Made by a program: the position numbers and the translations under genes. A stretch of 64,000 nucleotides of DNA from Cyathus striatus (lineage: Eukaryota > Basidiomycota > Agaricomycetes > Agaricales > Nidulariaceae), in NCBI GenBank assembly GCA_025738555.1, contig JAOVFP010000020.1, positions 2,170,001 through 2,234,000 of the forward strand. Direction: 5' to 3'. Positions 46,179-56,848 of this stretch are shown here, one piece after another (position 1 is the first letter of the stretch; the number at the start of each line of letters is the position of its first letter). Under the pieces are notes generated by a model. It did no database searches, had not been told where the DNA came from, and saw nothing but the letters and a program-made list of their open reading frames with translations.

Positions 46179-48573
46179 TTGAAAGAACTATTGGCTAATA
46201 AAATTGTTTGTTCTTTCTATAGTTCAAGTTATCAATTTAGTCTTAAGTTATGGATACTATGCATTCTTTTGTCTTTTATACCTCAGGTCAAGGCAGCATC
46301 ATCTGAAGATCCATTTCCAAATATTTCATTCAAGTTGTTTTCTGAATTTATCAATTTAAATTTCAGCTCAAATATCACTTTGGCAACAGTATTAACTGTT
46401 CTATTTTCTTTAATGAATAACACTGATATTCTTAACTTGCATGCAAGAGCAAAAAACCCTGGACTTGATGATGAATATTCTGCATCTACTAATGGATGGA
46501 TTAAAGCTCTTGCTGCTGCAATACAAACTCATTTGAATGCAAAAATAAATTCTGACTTGGAAGATACACAGCTGTTTAACTCCTCTGAAAACCCAAGCAT
46601 TTTAGGTTCAACAAAAATATCTGTAATCTCTAAAAAGCTAGATAGAATGACATCTCTATTGGAATTGGATCCCTATACCAGAAATACAAAAATTTTGGAA
46701 CCTCTGAAACCTATATCTATGAATGAAATTGAACCTGTTCTGCTTATTTGTCCTGCTCGTATTACTTGTTCTACTTTAAAGAAAGAATGTACTGGAAGAG
46801 CATTGCATATAAATACTCGTGAACGTGACAGAACACAAGTCACTCTAATAAAAGGAATTAAATCATATGAAAATGCTCAAATTGTTTCTGGGTATTGTAC
46901 AAAATGTAAAGCTATATATTATGCAGACCATAAAAGTCTTAACTTTGCTTCTGAATCAGAAGATTCTCAACGCAATCCAAATGTTAGCTCTAAAGACAGA
47001 TTGACTTTTAATAAAGCAAAATATTTGAAAATTGGACAAAATATTTGGGCTGATAGATTGTTTACCAATATGGTTGTTAATTCAGTATATCATTTTCATG
47101 CATCTACTGCTGCATATACAGAGTTCTGGAATTATACATTTTCAAATGGTGAAGAAAATGACCATCCACCTATTTCAAGACTTCAAGTATGGAAAGCCTT
47201 TATTCATGAAACCACTAGACAAATATCTGTTTCAATGAATAAAACTTTAATAATGCCTGATGGATTATCTATACAGCAAATTACTACAGAGGCATATAAG
47301 GTGTTGGGACAAAATGGAATTATTGGAAATGCACTACATCATTCTTGTAATGAATGCACTCATAATTATAAGGCAACAGCAGACTACATAACTGCTGATG
47401 ACAATGCTGCAGTAGCAGGCATTGATGAAAATCGGACTGTACCTTCACTACGACAAGATGCTGACAATACAGAGTTAGAAAACATTGTTGGTAATGAAAT
47501 GGAAATTGACTGTTCTCTTGAATCAAAGGTTAAAATGGTAGTTATTGATGGAATTGTTATGGGGCCAACTCATTGTGCCTATCAAAATTGTTCTGAAAAA
47601 TTGGCAAATGCACGCACAGGAGTATTTTGTCTAATGCATGAAAGTCAATATGAGGGAAGATGCTGAATTAAAAATTGTTATAATGCTAAAGAGCCAAATT
47701 CTCAAGCATGTGTAAACCACAGACAAAGGTGGTATGATCATGTTATTAGATTTGGGAGACAATCTGTACTTGGAGTTCGGAGAATTATAAGAAGAACTGA
47801 AGAAGAAGGTGGACCAGCTTGGCTTCGCCGATTGAGAAGAAGAAATAATCCACCACATGATCAGCCAAATAATGAAACTCAGGAGCCTGATAATTACTTT
47901 ACTGCTCCTTGATTCTACTGTGTTGAAACAATTTGTGCACCATGTGGAGTTGTTATTGCATGGACAAAATTTGTAAAATCTGAAGGTGCAGCTCAAATAA
48001 TGAATTTTTTGGAAGATGTATATCCAACACAAGAATCTAGGCCAAGCTATGTATGCATTGATAAAGCTTGTGTTGTTCTGAAATATTTGATCAACTCACA
48101 TAATTGGAATATTTGGAAAACTTCTACAAGATTTGTTGTGGACTCTTATCACTATATTAATCACAGAGTAACAGACTATCTATGTCGCATCTATTGCAAC
48201 CCCAGTCCTTTAAATGGATCAGCTCCAAATCTAGTGGTTGTAGAAAGAGATGTACATGGAAATCAACATTATAAAAGAGCATTTAATACTCAGGTAAGTT
48301 AAATATACTCTTATTTACACTTTGCCAATATTTGTTATACAGGCATGTGAACAGCTGAATGCTTGGTTAGGAGGCTTTCAGAGTATTCTTAACAGAATGA
48401 CAGTGGATAACTTTAATTGGACATTACATGCATTGCTTTTTATTCATACACAAAGAGTTATTCAAAAGCAAAATAAAAGACAAAACCAGAACATGCAAAC
48501 ACAACTGCCAGGACAACAGATAAATGAAGAGGAAGTTGAAGCTAATGGAGTTGAAATTGATAGAGTTGACTAG
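46179..48573 (+). pseudogene. KDZ transposase with CxC5/CxC6-like cysteine clusters, two TGA stops
   Basis: The frame is open from 46179, but the true start is unclear: an intron ending CTCAG at about 46286 may precede VKAASSEDPFPNISF. A first cysteine cluster (CPARITCSTLKKEC..., then GYCTKCKAIYYADH, 46748-46935) and a second Cys/His cluster (HCAYQNCSEKL...FCLMHESQYEGRC... then CYNAKE...ACVNH, 47565-47730) match the CxC5 and CxC6 modules known from KDZ transposases. The catalytic core follows: CIDKAC (about 48060), VVDSYHYINH (about 48140) and, after a 49-bp intron (48294-48342), ACEQLNAWLGGF (about 48350), giving D, D, E. TGA at 47664-47666 (after YEGRC) and 47910-47912 (after FTAP) interrupt it, and both fit CGA-to-TGA. 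Otherwise the length and motifs look normal, and the stop at 48571 ends the gene. Confidence 0.8.
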
Positions 48574-48724
48574 GTTGTATATATATTTATAGAATTTAGT
48601 GTACATATTTGTATGGGATAAATTTAACTGTTTTAAACTGCTTTACTTATACTCTCACCACCCAGTCTCAGCAACACCTACCAGCTTTTATTGCTTATGC
48701 CTTGCACTCTAAAAAGCCAGGTCA

Positions 48725-49665
48725 GTCAGTGTATAGTACATGCAGAGTGTTCAGGTAGAGTCCAGGTTAAGTACATGTAAATCACAAGTAGTTGGTGAGT
48801 GTAGAGTCCAGGTATAGTTCATGTAACAGACAGATAGCTAGTAAGTATAAAGTCCAGGTACAGTCCAAGTACAATCCATGTAAGAGACAAGTACCTGGTA
48901 AGTGTAAAGTTCAGGTAGAGTCCAGGTGGAGTCTAGGTAGAGTACATGTAAGAGACAGGTACCTGGTAAGTGTAAAATCCAGGTAGAGTCCAGGTAGAGT
49001 CCAGGTAGAGTTCATGTAAGAGACAGGTATCTGGTAAGTGTAAAGTTCAGGTAGAGTCCAGGTAGAGTCCAGGTAGAGTTCATGTAAGAGACAGGTATCT
49101 GGTAAGTGTAAAGTTCAGGTAGAGTCCAGGTAGAGTCCATGTAAGAGACAGATACCTGGTAAGTGTAAAGTTCAGGTAGAGTCCAGGTAAGAGACATGTA
49201 CTTGGTAAGTGTAAAGTCCAGGTAGAGTCCATGTAAGAGACAGGTACCTGGTAAGTGTAAAGTTCAGGTAGAGTCCAGGTGGAGTCCAGGTGGAGTCCAG
49301 GTAAGAGACAGGTATCTGGTATGTGTAAAGTCCAGGTAGAGTTCAGGTGGAGTTCAGGTAGAGTCCAGGTGGAGTCCAGGTAAGAGACAGGTATCTGGTA
49401 TGTGCAAAGTCCAGGTGGAGTTCAGGTGGAGTCCAGGTAGAGTTCAGGTAGAGTCCAGGTAGAGTCCATGTAAGAGACAGGTGCCTTGCAAGTGTAAAGT
49501 TCAGTTAGAGTCCAGGTAGAGTCCAGGTAGAGTCCAGGTAGTTGGCTCTAACTGAAGTCCACCTGAAGTTTACTAGAGTTCACCTGTAGTCCAGTAGAGT
49601 CCAGTAGAGTCCACCTAGAGTCCAGAAGTCTACCTGAAGTCCACCTGAAGTCCACCTGATCTCGT
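48725..49665. repeat. KDZ right subterminal tandem repeats
   Basis: About a dozen irregular units of roughly 60-90 bp, built from GTAGAGTCCAGG, CATGTAAGAGACAGGTA and CTGGTAAGTGTAAAGT, end in the right terminal inverted repeat. They share the GTCCAGGT core with the left end, but this end is three times longer. Confidence 0.85.
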
Positions 49666-49684
49666 GGAGGAGTGCAATATACTG

Positions 49685-50216
49685 CTGAACCAACAGCCCC
49701 TGTTATCTGACCATCTAACCATGCAAGCAAGGATATCCAATTTTCTTGTGCCTCAATCACATTCCATGTTTCCTTCCATAAACATATACACCACAGTGGG
49801 AGGAAGGATCCTAGAAACTGAGGGTCTTCAACCAAGACATTTCCATCCAATATTGCTTGACGATAGTTCTGTAGTAAGTCATTTACAAAATCCTCACTTG
49901 GAACCGGATGCTCAGACTCCATGAAAACTCTGATATCCTGATTAGGCTCAACATTATGGAAGCAGGCCAGAGCTTTCACATGAACAATGGCATAGGTTGG
50001 CTTTGTGATCTTCAACTGCGTGAATTGCAGGACACTTATGGTATGGTTAGGTATGACCATACAAGCAATGTATGCAGGTATTTCCAGGAGGCTATCCAGA
50101 TATGTCGTCAACTGCCATGGTACATCTGTTGAATATGTGCAGCCTTTTCCAATCCAGTCATCTGTGCTGAATGATGGGTCTTCATTGACAAGATTGAGGA
50201 TAGTAGCGGTTGACAT
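49685..50216 (-). pseudogene. Ulp1-transposase fusion, N-terminal portion (5' exon)
   Basis: The likely start is ATG 50216 (MSTATILNLVNEDPSFS), with an in-frame ATG a little upstream. It reads DDWIGKGCTYSTDVPWQL, ITKPTYAIVHVKALACF and ENWISLLAWLDGQ, ending at GAVGSA, where the KDZ target duplication lies. The frame continues at 41249 in the other part. There are no stops within this segment. No known domain is recognised; it precedes the protease domain of the same protein. Confidence 0.65.
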
Positions 50217-50574
50217 GGTTGATGTTGAGGAGCAATGATTGATGATCATGACAAGATCACTCAGAATCAAATCGATTCATTTCGCTTGTTTGGCTCATAA
50301 TGAAGCTAATATGTGTTGATAACAAGGTTTACTTAACGTACTGTAGACTAATGGCAAAGCGTGAGTGCCAACGGTAATAGCATTCTGACATTTAAGGATC
50401 CGAGTTCGAGTCCTGACCATGTCATTGATTTTATCCGGAGCGGGGAACAGACCTGTCCGAGAACTCACTATTTTATCTGGAACCCTAGCCCAGACATATT
50501 TGGAGAAAAGGTGAATTTTATCCGCACTTTCAACAGACATTTTACAAAATTTTCTCAAATTTTATCCGCACCAG

Positions 50575-50607
50575 GATCAGGCATTTTGGTGTATTATCAG
50601 GGGTCCT
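50575..50607 (-). repeat. Right terminal inverted repeat of the Ulp1-transposase element
   Basis: On the minus strand AGGACCCCTGATAATACACC then AAAATGCCTGATCC. Inside it, ATTTTATCCGCACC, ATTTTATCTGGAAC and ATTTTATCCGGAGC recur (50430-50570). A B-box-like GAGTTCGAGTCCT (50400-50412) suggests a decayed tRNA-like piece too. Confidence 0.8.
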
Positions 50608-51360
50608 ATGTCTACTATGCAGGTGTAATTATATGCATTCACGGTACTCAACATTATTCCTGTCAACGTCATGACTACTCTATCTTCATAAACTCCAAAA
50701 ACTCTTAATATTACTAGTCAGTGCAGGACTCCAATTGGTGCATACTATCTACTTGTTAAATATTTCAAAGCTGGCTAACTTAAGCTGCTACCAGCTTCCT
50801 TGTATCAAAATCAGCAGCCAAGTGGATAATTTGTGTGGTAAATCTCCTATTTTTTAAAGTTGGGTCCTAGTAGGGATTTCATTAGATACTTAGTACCAGT
50901 ACTAACACATAATGCTGTGGTACTTGTATGTAGTATGTCTAGATTTACAAACTTCAATTGAAATGTACAAGTATCAATTTGCACTAATTAGGTGTGAGTA
51001 AACTTGACTATATGCCATCATAATAAAGTAAAACTAATGAAACCCCAAAATGAAATAGAGGTGAAGATATTGGTGAAGAGCACGAAACTTCAGTATTCAA
51101 TATTCAATGGCGGCAATATCAATGAGCACACTCAAGCACATCAATATCCTAACTCAGGAGTTACACACTTGAAGCTTCTGTCATGCACAAAGAAATTTCC
51201 TATTGGCTGGAAGACCTTATAATAATCATACAGTTTGCATTCTGAAATGGGACAGAGGATCATGCCTACATGCTTCTTTAACCTAATCTAATAAGACCCA
51301 TCGACTGTTCCCTCATGTAATGTGGTAGTGGGCTTTGCCAGCAACAGCTGGCCTTATGGT
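50608..51360. other. No gene recognised
   Basis: AT-rich spacer without a supported coding frame or repeat. Confidence 0.35.
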
Positions 51361-51370
51361 TTATCAAATA

Positions 51371-51475
51371 TTGTCAACTATGTTGCTGCTTCTGATCAGA
51401 AAATTGTCAACTATGTCCTGATCAGGAAAGAAAATTTCCTAATCAGGAGCAGTGACATAGTTGACAATATCTGAC
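51371..51475. repeat. Inverted repeat upstream of family copy 3
   Basis: ATATTGTCAACTATGTTGCTGC on the left and its near-complement ending GACATAGTTGACAATAT on the right enclose CCTGATCAGG and TTTCC elements. The result is an imperfect palindrome of about 100 bp, placed just before the conserved promoter. Confidence 0.65.
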
Positions 51476-51540
51476 AACTGGTGCAAACATGAAGAAGTCT
51501 GTTTTCTAAGAATACTTGTCCCATATCTGGTGTCTCTCTC

Positions 51541-51710
51541 AAGTCTTTATATCTCCCCGCAAAAAGGTCCAATGCCTCCATCCCCTCCCATTCAATACTC
51601 TACTGCACACTTGTCAGAAGAGACCACCCACATAATTTGTACCCATACCTTTACCAACAAAAGTTGCTCTAACAGACCTCATTTCTTGCTCGTTTCATAA
51701 AGAGTCCAAT
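51541..51710 (+). promoter_or_regulatory. Promoter/5' leader of family copy 3
   Basis: CTTTATATCTCCCCGC, then AAAAAGGTCCAATGCCTCCA and CCCCTCCCA, followed by a pyrimidine-rich leader. The same order occurs at 56680-56848 upstream of copy 5. TTTATATC is the likely TATA element. Confidence 0.55.
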
Positions 51711-52639
51711 ATGGCAGTATCACATGACATAACTAAGCCTCGTTCCACTTCGCTTCCTCTTGCTAACCTTTCTGACCACCACATCCACACCCAGAGTCTC
51801 TCTTCAGCCATCCCCAACAAGCTTCATCTGCGCCATCCAACCTTCCATCCGTCCTCTAATGGATCCAGCTTTGTCGCCTCAGCATCTCCAGTGTCAGCTC
51901 TGTATCTTGTCAGGATTGTAGCCCCCATTCCACCAGGCCAGCACCATTCTCCACCAGATGTGCTCATGCACATACGCATTTCGTTGCACGAGGGAGTCAC
52001 CAATGTTCTTCACCACTACTTTGGTGAGGTGTATTGTAATTCTTTCTGCAGCTTCTGTAGGAGTGGAGGAGAAAGCCAACATCCCCAGTTCGCTTTCATC
52101 ATCACGCCTTACTACCCCTACCCCAACCTATCTGAGCTTGTTGATACATGCAGCTTTGCTACCAACCCTGTTCTCGCTGTCTCAGCATTCAGCCATTTGG
52201 TTGATCTCTTCCTGTTCCTCAACGCACAGCATGTATCCTTCGGTGGTACATTTGCATCCTATGTCCTCACAAACCCGGCCGATGGGAGCATGAGGGTGCA
52301 GAGCTTTACTAATGCAGTCCAAGAGCAAGGTGACTCTTTTTCTTTACCTCGCTGGTGGTTACTGAAAGTACCACAGATACTCATGACCTGCGCACTCTTG
52401 GGAACATGTTCACCTCCATCTTGTATCCCAATACAGCTGCTGGCAGTATCTTTATGCAGGCATTGCACCTTGCGCAAATGCTCCAGTTCTTTGAGCAGAG
52501 CCACAGCTCGAATGTATGGAGCTCTTTGCATGTCTTGCAAGGCTCAATGTACGCAGCCAATGCTCCAAACGAGCAGCTTAGTAGTAATGGGAGTACCATA
52601 GACATTGGAGATGATTCGGATATTTGGTCCACTAACTAA
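51711..52639 (+). CDS. Unknown two-exon gene family, copy 3 (intact)
   Basis: Exon 1 is 51711-52329, intron 52330-52376 (47 bp, GTGACT...CCACAG), and exon 2 is 52377-52639, ending TAA. MAVSHDITKPRST starts the protein. All family blocks are present (DHHIHTQSLS, LYLVRIVAPIPPGQ, HHYFGEVY, SFCSFCRSGGE, HLVDLFLFLNAQ, NPADGSMRVQSF; LGNMFTSILYPN, LQFFEQSHSS and an acidic tail GDDSDIWSTN). No stops or frameshifts. It is closest to copy 1 in the first half and to copy 5 in the exon 2 region, which suggests exchange between copies. The function is unknown. Confidence 0.75.
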
Positions 52640-53290
52640 AGTCATTCTCAACTACAGTCACTACTCATGGAGCTTATCTTCTGCTTTAGGCTACCCACCA
52701 CAATTGATTTTGGTTACATACCCTTCTCATCTTGCATCATTTTTGCTCTCATTGCAGTGATTTTTCAAACACTTAGCTATCCTCCATGTCTTGCTGACAT
52801 GCCTTAGTTATATTGGATTAGAGTCTTATAGTTGCTTTTCGAAAACTATATTTTGTATTTATACCAATGCATGTATCACACAATACACTACTTTGTGCAG
52901 ATCTTGTTGATTCACTAGGTGTATTTGAAGATGTGGTATGAACCATTGTATACTTCTTTCCAACGCTACTACCCAAGGCACCAACAAGTCACCAATCTCA
53001 ACACTCAGTATAGAACCCAACTCTTCTCGAGTGTGGCACAGCCTTAGTACATCCAATGCGATCCTCATCCACTGCGTATTCCTGCACACAGTGCCGCTTG
53101 TCTAACCATCTTCAGGAAGGAATGCAATCGGTAAATCGAGCCTTTCGATAGGTCACACAAACCAAGGCAATAGTGTAGGAAGTATCAGGTCATCTTGTCA
53201 GAAGATACAGTCTTTTTATCTCTTATGTGGTGGCTGTGGTGGTGGTAGTATCAGTCTTTGAATGAACAATAGTGGATATAAGGTGGCTGA
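52640..53290 (+). repeat. Family 3' flank, shared with copies 1 and 5
   Basis: GGATTAGAGTCTTA..GTTG...GAAAACTATATTTTGTATTTATACCAATG (about 52815-52870) is repeated at 57970-58025, and inverted at about 600-680. Downstream, GTATGAACCATTGTA...CTTCTTTCCAAC matches 58085-58120. From 53092 the sequence matches 14-200. So the duplicated unit includes more than 500 bp of 3' flank. Confidence 0.7.
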
Positions 53291-54024
53291 ATTGTGCATA
53301 TAAGCATATAAGCATGCTCCTTGCTTTTGTGTTACAACAGAAGGAATATGAGCAAATTTCGAACAGTGAAAAGACGGAATTGAACTGCGAAGCTGAAGGT
53401 TGTGGTTGGATTGTGGGTACACAGTGACACTATGGCACTCACAAGGACCCAGCTGAGTACTGTGACCAATCAACCAGTTACACTGTCACAGAACTATTTT
53501 TATCTTGTAGGCTTATGTATTCATATATGTATCATAAGCCTCTACAATATACAAAATTTCGCTATCATCAATCATCGACTCATGCTTCAGACAAGCTTCA
53601 GACTCCCAGGACCATATCCTCAGAACAGCCTCCCCCCCTTCTTTACTGCTCTCTGCAGTAGCATCATTACACTCCCTTACACACTATCTGACAAGAGCAC
53701 ACTATCATCTGAGAACTGTCAGAATGCAGTATACCACTTGAGGATCTGTGCTCATCAGGGGATTAGCATACCTGTCACACAAAACCAATGGCAGTCTCTA
53801 CAGACCGATATGTGAAGATAACAATCTGATGTGCCCTTCCCTCCAGTGAGAGCTGCTAAATGAGCACACAGCACCCTATCATCAATGTCTATGGGGAGAG
53901 CCGAACAACCATTTGAGCTCGATGTTGCTTATCTAATCATGATATCTTTGACAACCCTTTTGGGAATGGGATATTTCCATCTGAGGTATTGATGCCGCAA
54001 TTCTCCCTCTGCACTGGGAAAGAC
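53291..54024. other. No gene I can support
   Basis: A 137-codon open frame (53402-53815, plus) has no recognisable content and is AT-biased. I do not annotate it as a gene. Confidence 0.3.
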
Positions 54025-54515
54025 TGGGTTTTACGTCAGGCAATCATATTTTGAATCTCCATCAATCTTAGCTGAGAGGTGGGATTCCCTCAGAGCTGCT
54101 CCTCCAGGCATAGATGAGATCTTCCCAGATGGGAACTGAATACTGACTATGGACCGTTTCCAACAACTGACCAGTGATCTTCGACCAGTCTGTTCCCGCT
54201 ATAAGTGCACTGTACAAAGATGGATGAGTCATCATTGTCCCCCAGCTCACCTACCACTTCCCATACATCCATAAAACCTGTCCACTTCCTTATGATGCCC
54301 CTACCACCTCTTCACAAAATGCGCAGTATTACCAACATGCCCCAGCCTATTATGGCCTACCAGCCCCAGTTGTTCTCCTATAACACTGAATGAGCCCAAA
54401 GCTTGGTGGCTTCCAACTGAAGGTCTGCATTGTGCTATGAGCCAGCATCCTACCTGCCCTCTTCATACCCACCATCGGGCACTTCACAGCAGGGATCATG
54501 GCCCTTGAGTAAGTC
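54025..54515 (+). repeat. Segmental duplicate of 3157-3485 and (inverted) 1940-2100
   Basis: The first part (to about 54180) matches 1940-2100 in reverse. The second (54190-54515) matches 3157-3485 directly, including the hydrophobic exon end GHFTAGIMALE followed by GTAAGT. The two source segments are about 1.2 kb apart there and adjacent here, so one locus was rearranged. Confidence 0.75.
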
Positions 54516-54717
54516 ACTTCTCCCAGCATTCTCCATCCTCCTCGATGTTTACGCTCCAATAGCCTCCCACCAGCAGTACCCTGTGACACCTGATGTCGAG
54601 GCCCAAGGATACTCCTGCAGGTTATCTATGGATTTGCAAGGCAGCTGGACGCAAGACCACACTGTGTATCATAATCTTCTACAATACCCAAATGTTTGCT
54701 TTCATCAATCATTGATT

Positions 54718-55397
54718 CATGCACCATAGCCCCTGGCAATTGACCTGGCCAGCATCCTCCACCAGATGTACTCATGCACATATGTGCATGGTGCATGAGG
54801 GAGTCACCAACGTCCTTCACCATTACTTTGGCAAAGTGCATCAGAATATATCATGCAGCTTCTGTAGGAGTGGGGGAGAAAATGAATGCCCCCAATTCGC
54901 TTTCATCATCGCACCCTAACAACAGGAGTGTCGAGGTACAGAACTGTGCTATTGCAGTTGAAGAAAAAGGTAAGACAACTCATTATCTCATAAATATTCG
55001 CTAATGATTCCACAGAAACACAGGACCTAAGCTCTATTGGTAATATATTCACTACCATCTTCTACTCCAATCGGGATGTATTACTGATGATCAAGGAATA
55101 TTTACGCCTAGCACAAAAGCTCCAGTTTTACAGCCACAGCAACACACTGGACATTCCGAACTCCATGCGCACCTTGCAAGTCAGACTTAGTCCAGTTGAT
55201 GAAGGCATTACTGGTTATCTGCCCAGCTCCAATGTGACGCCTGACAACGATTCGAATGTATGGTCATTACTATGCGATAGTCCATCAATGCCATTTGTGA
55301 ATTCTACATGCCATTGCGCTAATTGCTATGCATCGTCATCTGCATCTGGGAGATACTCCTTATCAGAATCAGGATTAATCAATGCAAAGACCCCTTG
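54718..55397 (+). pseudogene. Unknown gene family, copy 4 (internally deleted)
   Basis: The N-terminal blocks are missing. The remnant starts near PPDVLMH-like sequence (HEGVTNVLHHYFGKVHQN, SCSFCRSGGENECPQFAFIIAP), then jumps over the whole hydrophobic HLVDLF region straight to SVEVQNCAIAVEEK. Intron GTAAGA...CCACAG (54969-55013) and exon 2 follow: LSSIGNIFTTIFYSN, LRLAQKLQFYSHSN. It has an extended, different C-terminus rich in Cys/Ser (CHCANCYASSSASG). It is probably non-functional. Confidence 0.65.
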
Positions 55398-56326
55398 AGG
55401 CTCGAAATTTCGAAATTCTGATAGGCTCTTATGGTCCCAGCTCGTTCTCTTTGATTTTCTCTATGATCGGTTTTGTTTTCATCTTGTTCAAGTATTCATT
55501 ATCATTCTGCTATGGTTTTTCTACCGTCTGCTCTGGATGACTCGGTTCACTACAACTTGATATCTCATATTAACATCATTACTAGACACTCGGCTAACAT
55601 CTTGTCGAGTCATTATTGGTTCAAAATTGTACCTCAGTGTATTTATACCAATGTTGAGTGATTCAACACCACTTCATCAGATTATAACCGGTTCACTAGG
55701 CTTGGTCGAAGAAGTTCCACCAAACATTCATACTTCTGTCATCGACTGAAGATATTCAATACGTTGCCATATTCTCAACTTTTTTACTGTACCTCAAGCT
55801 TCGGCATTCACTGTGATGAGCGCTCTCTGGCTCCTCGTCCAGTGCGCATCTCTTTTTGAAGTTTTTCATAGCTTGTCCGCTTCTTTTTCCACGCACCGAA
55901 CCGGCAGGCCGCAGCAGTACCTCCTTCTCTTACACGCTACTCCGACAAGGATGGCTATGTAGTACTCTCGAGAAGTCATGGTGTCACACCACTTGATATG
56001 ATAATATACCAATAACACAGACCCTTGTGATCCTCTTTAGTCTCAGTCTGTGACAAGGCTTGAAGAACTTGCATGCCAAAATCCTTGGGTATCTTTATGC
56101 TCTCAGCCTCATTGTTTCTTCCTAATTGATATATAAGAGAGGTTTGTAGGGTGTTGGACTCAGTCGATTAACATGGCCAAGGCAAATTAAAAGTGGATTG
56201 CCACTACATAGTATCTTGGGGTCATCAACTTGATCTCTTGGAGTTCTAATGCAAATGTCAAGCATTGATTATATTTTAGTAGGCTTAGGTGTATCTGTGA
56301 AGTTTACAGGCAATTTTAATTAAGTG
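55398..56326. other. No gene recognised
   Basis: No supported coding sequence. From about 56100 it matches the stretch near 35150-35330 (for example GTGTATCTGTGAAGTTTACAGGCAATT), so the orphan promoter at 35.7 kb and this one were duplicated with flanks. Confidence 0.45.
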
Positions 56327-56740
56327 TTAACTTGCACAACTCTGTACATACTTCGTACTGAGAGCAAGTGAAGTAGGACTACCAAAAGAGTTTAAATAAT
56401 AATATTTCTCATACTCCGTTTTTCGCTGTGCGCTCGTGAAGTTGCCACTGGGAGGGGATGAAGGCATTGAACCTTTTGGCGGGGTGATATAGAGACTTGA
56501 TAGAGACACAGGATATTTTTAGATGACTTTACTTTTGATTTCAGTCAACATCCAGGGAAATCAAAAGTAAAGTCATCTAAAAATATCCGGTATCTCTATC
56601 AAGTCTCTATATCACCCTGCCAAGATGTTGACTGAAATCAAAAGTAAAGTCATCTAAAAATATCCAGTGTCTCTATCAAGTCTCTATATCACCCCGCCAA
56701 AAGGTTCAATGCCTTCATCCCCTCCCATTAAACACCCTAC
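56327..56740. repeat. Palindromic, partly triplicated promoter block upstream of family copy 5
   Basis: The promoter CTCTATATCACCCCGCC + AAAAGG lies on the minus strand at 56452-56500. It is then repeated on the plus strand, partially at 56600-56627 and fully at 56680-56728. The arms share AAATCAAAAGTAAAGTCATC + TAAAAATATCC (56521-56590 and 56635-56670). The centre is an inverted junction near CAACATCCAGGG. It forms a head-to-head promoter pair with a gene on only one side. Confidence 0.8.
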
Positions 56741-56848
56741 TGCACACCTGTCAAAAGAGGCTACTCATATATCTTCTATCCACACTTTTACCAACAAAAG
56801 TCGATCTAAGAGATCATATTTCTTGCTCATTTCCATAAAGAATCCAAT

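Larger units (their letters stand above)
41250..49684 (+). mobile_element. KDZ-type DNA transposon with 8-bp target duplication
   Basis: It is flanked by CTGAACCA on both sides (41242-41249 and 49685-49692). The terminal inverted repeats share ATTGCACTCCTCCACGA (left 41250-41285; right 49650-49684), with long subterminal tandem repeats at each end. It carries two plus-strand genes: an accessory ORF (43758-45811) and a KDZ transposase (46179-48573). Eight-base duplications fit KDZ/Zisupton-like elements. It sits inside an exon of the Ulp1-transposase gene. Joining the flanks across one copy of the duplication keeps that gene's frame (...GSA|SVTH...). Confidence 0.9.
35768..50607 (-). mobile_element. 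TIR DNA transposon encoding a Ulp1-transposase fusion (interrupted)
   Basis: Left end AGGACCCCCGATAATACACC and right end (reverse strand) AGGACCCCTGATAATACACC form terminal inverted repeats of at least 26 bp with one mismatch (35768-35800 and 50575-50607). Subterminal TTTTATCCGSA motifs recur at both ends: two to three copies on the left, four on the right. The only gene inside, on the minus strand, is the fusion described below. Without the nested KDZ element it would be about 6.4 kb. I see no clear target duplication (left flank GCTGGAAC, right flank ATGTCTAC), so the ends may have been rearranged or the duplication decayed. Confidence 0.75.

Noticed and set aside
50346..50430. Possible tRNA gene near the right TIR
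   Set aside because: A good B-box-like GAGTTCGAGTCCT is present, but the A box is poor and no acceptor stem can be formed. Mentioned only as a possible decayed remnant.
53402..53815. 137-codon open frame
   Set aside because: No homology I recognise, no splice or promoter support, and it lies between duplicated segments. It may be chance.
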